A stretch of DNA of 8,739 nt. It comes from Prosthecobacter sp. (GTDB taxonomy: Bacteria > Verrucomicrobiota > Verrucomicrobiia > Verrucomicrobiales > Verrucomicrobiaceae). The notes beneath the pieces were generated by a model. It had not been told where the DNA came from. It worked only from the letters and a program-made list of their open reading frames with translations, and did not search any database. Where the stretch lies: contig JAOZVT010000484.1 in NCBI GenBank assembly GCA_025869455.1, positions 1-8,739 of the forward strand, given 5' to 3'. The position numbers and the translations under genes are program-made. Shown piece after piece: positions 8,699 to 8,739 of this stretch (within the stretch, counting starts at the first letter, position 1; every line of letters starts with the position of its first letter).

Positions 8699-8739
8699 TC
8701 AGTCTCCACCCATATCCGTGCTTGCCGTGGCCTCAGCAG
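8699..8739 (-). CDS. Possible C-terminal end of a convergent gene
   Basis: On the minus strand one frame runs from the right edge to a TGA at 8701-8699 and would end in AEATASTDMGGD. The stop lies 12 bases beyond the lipocalin stop, a common spacing for convergent genes. Only 12 residues are visible, so this is a weak suggestion and no product can be named. Confidence 0.2.
   Translation of the reverse strand, partial: AEATASTDMGGD

Noticed and set aside
8694..8725. GCAAG...CTTGC pairing after the lipocalin gene
   Set aside because: A 5-bp stem with a 22-base loop and no U-run is not a credible terminator.

Overview
The window looks like chromosomal DNA of a Gram-negative-type bacterium. It encodes an outer-membrane-type lipoprotein lipocalin, a signal-peptide-bearing enzyme and a ClpB disaggregase. 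The gene mix (DUF4091/GH123-like hydrolase, FemAB/CelD-like acyltransferase, WbnK-like GT4, strong Shine-Dalgarno sites only inside the operon) would suit a Verrucomicrobiota member such as a Prosthecobacter relative. That assignment is an impression from gene style and moderate GC, not a database result.

Left half, minus strand (about 4832 down to 1): a four-gene operon, read in the order NodB-type polysaccharide deacetylase, GT4 glycosyltransferase, secreted DUF4091 (GH123-type) protein, and a FemAB/CelD-like GNAT acyltransferase cut off by the left edge. All three internal junctions are four-base ATGA overlaps with an AGGAGG Shine-Dalgarno inside the end of the preceding gene. The set is therefore probably translationally coupled and made as a unit. 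The likely job is building or tailoring an N-acetylhexosamine-containing surface or exopolysaccharide: the GT4 adds a sugar, the deacetylase removes acetyl groups, the GNAT-fold enzyme may add an acyl or aminoacyl group, and the exported DUF4091 protein may trim the product. The polymer is not known from sequence.

Middle (4833-5148): a 316-base AT-rich divergent intergenic region between the operon and clpB. It holds a small imperfect dyad but no convincing consensus promoter.

Right half, plus strand: clpB (5149-7746) is a full-length Hsp100 disaggregase with both nucleotide-binding domains and the middle coiled coil intact. It is followed by a perfect 13-bp hairpin. A 403-base stretch then holds a small unassigned ORF (7842-8033) partly overlapped by a second open frame (7981-8100). 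Last comes a Blc-type lipoprotein lipocalin (8150-8686). The final 53 bases may hold the very end of a convergent minus-strand gene.

I saw no RNA genes, CRISPR arrays, insertion sequences or phage genes. The window is mostly ordinary. The parts most worth a second look are the coupled polysaccharide operon, with its pairing of an exported GH123-like enzyme and a deacetylase, and the overlapping small ORFs after clpB.
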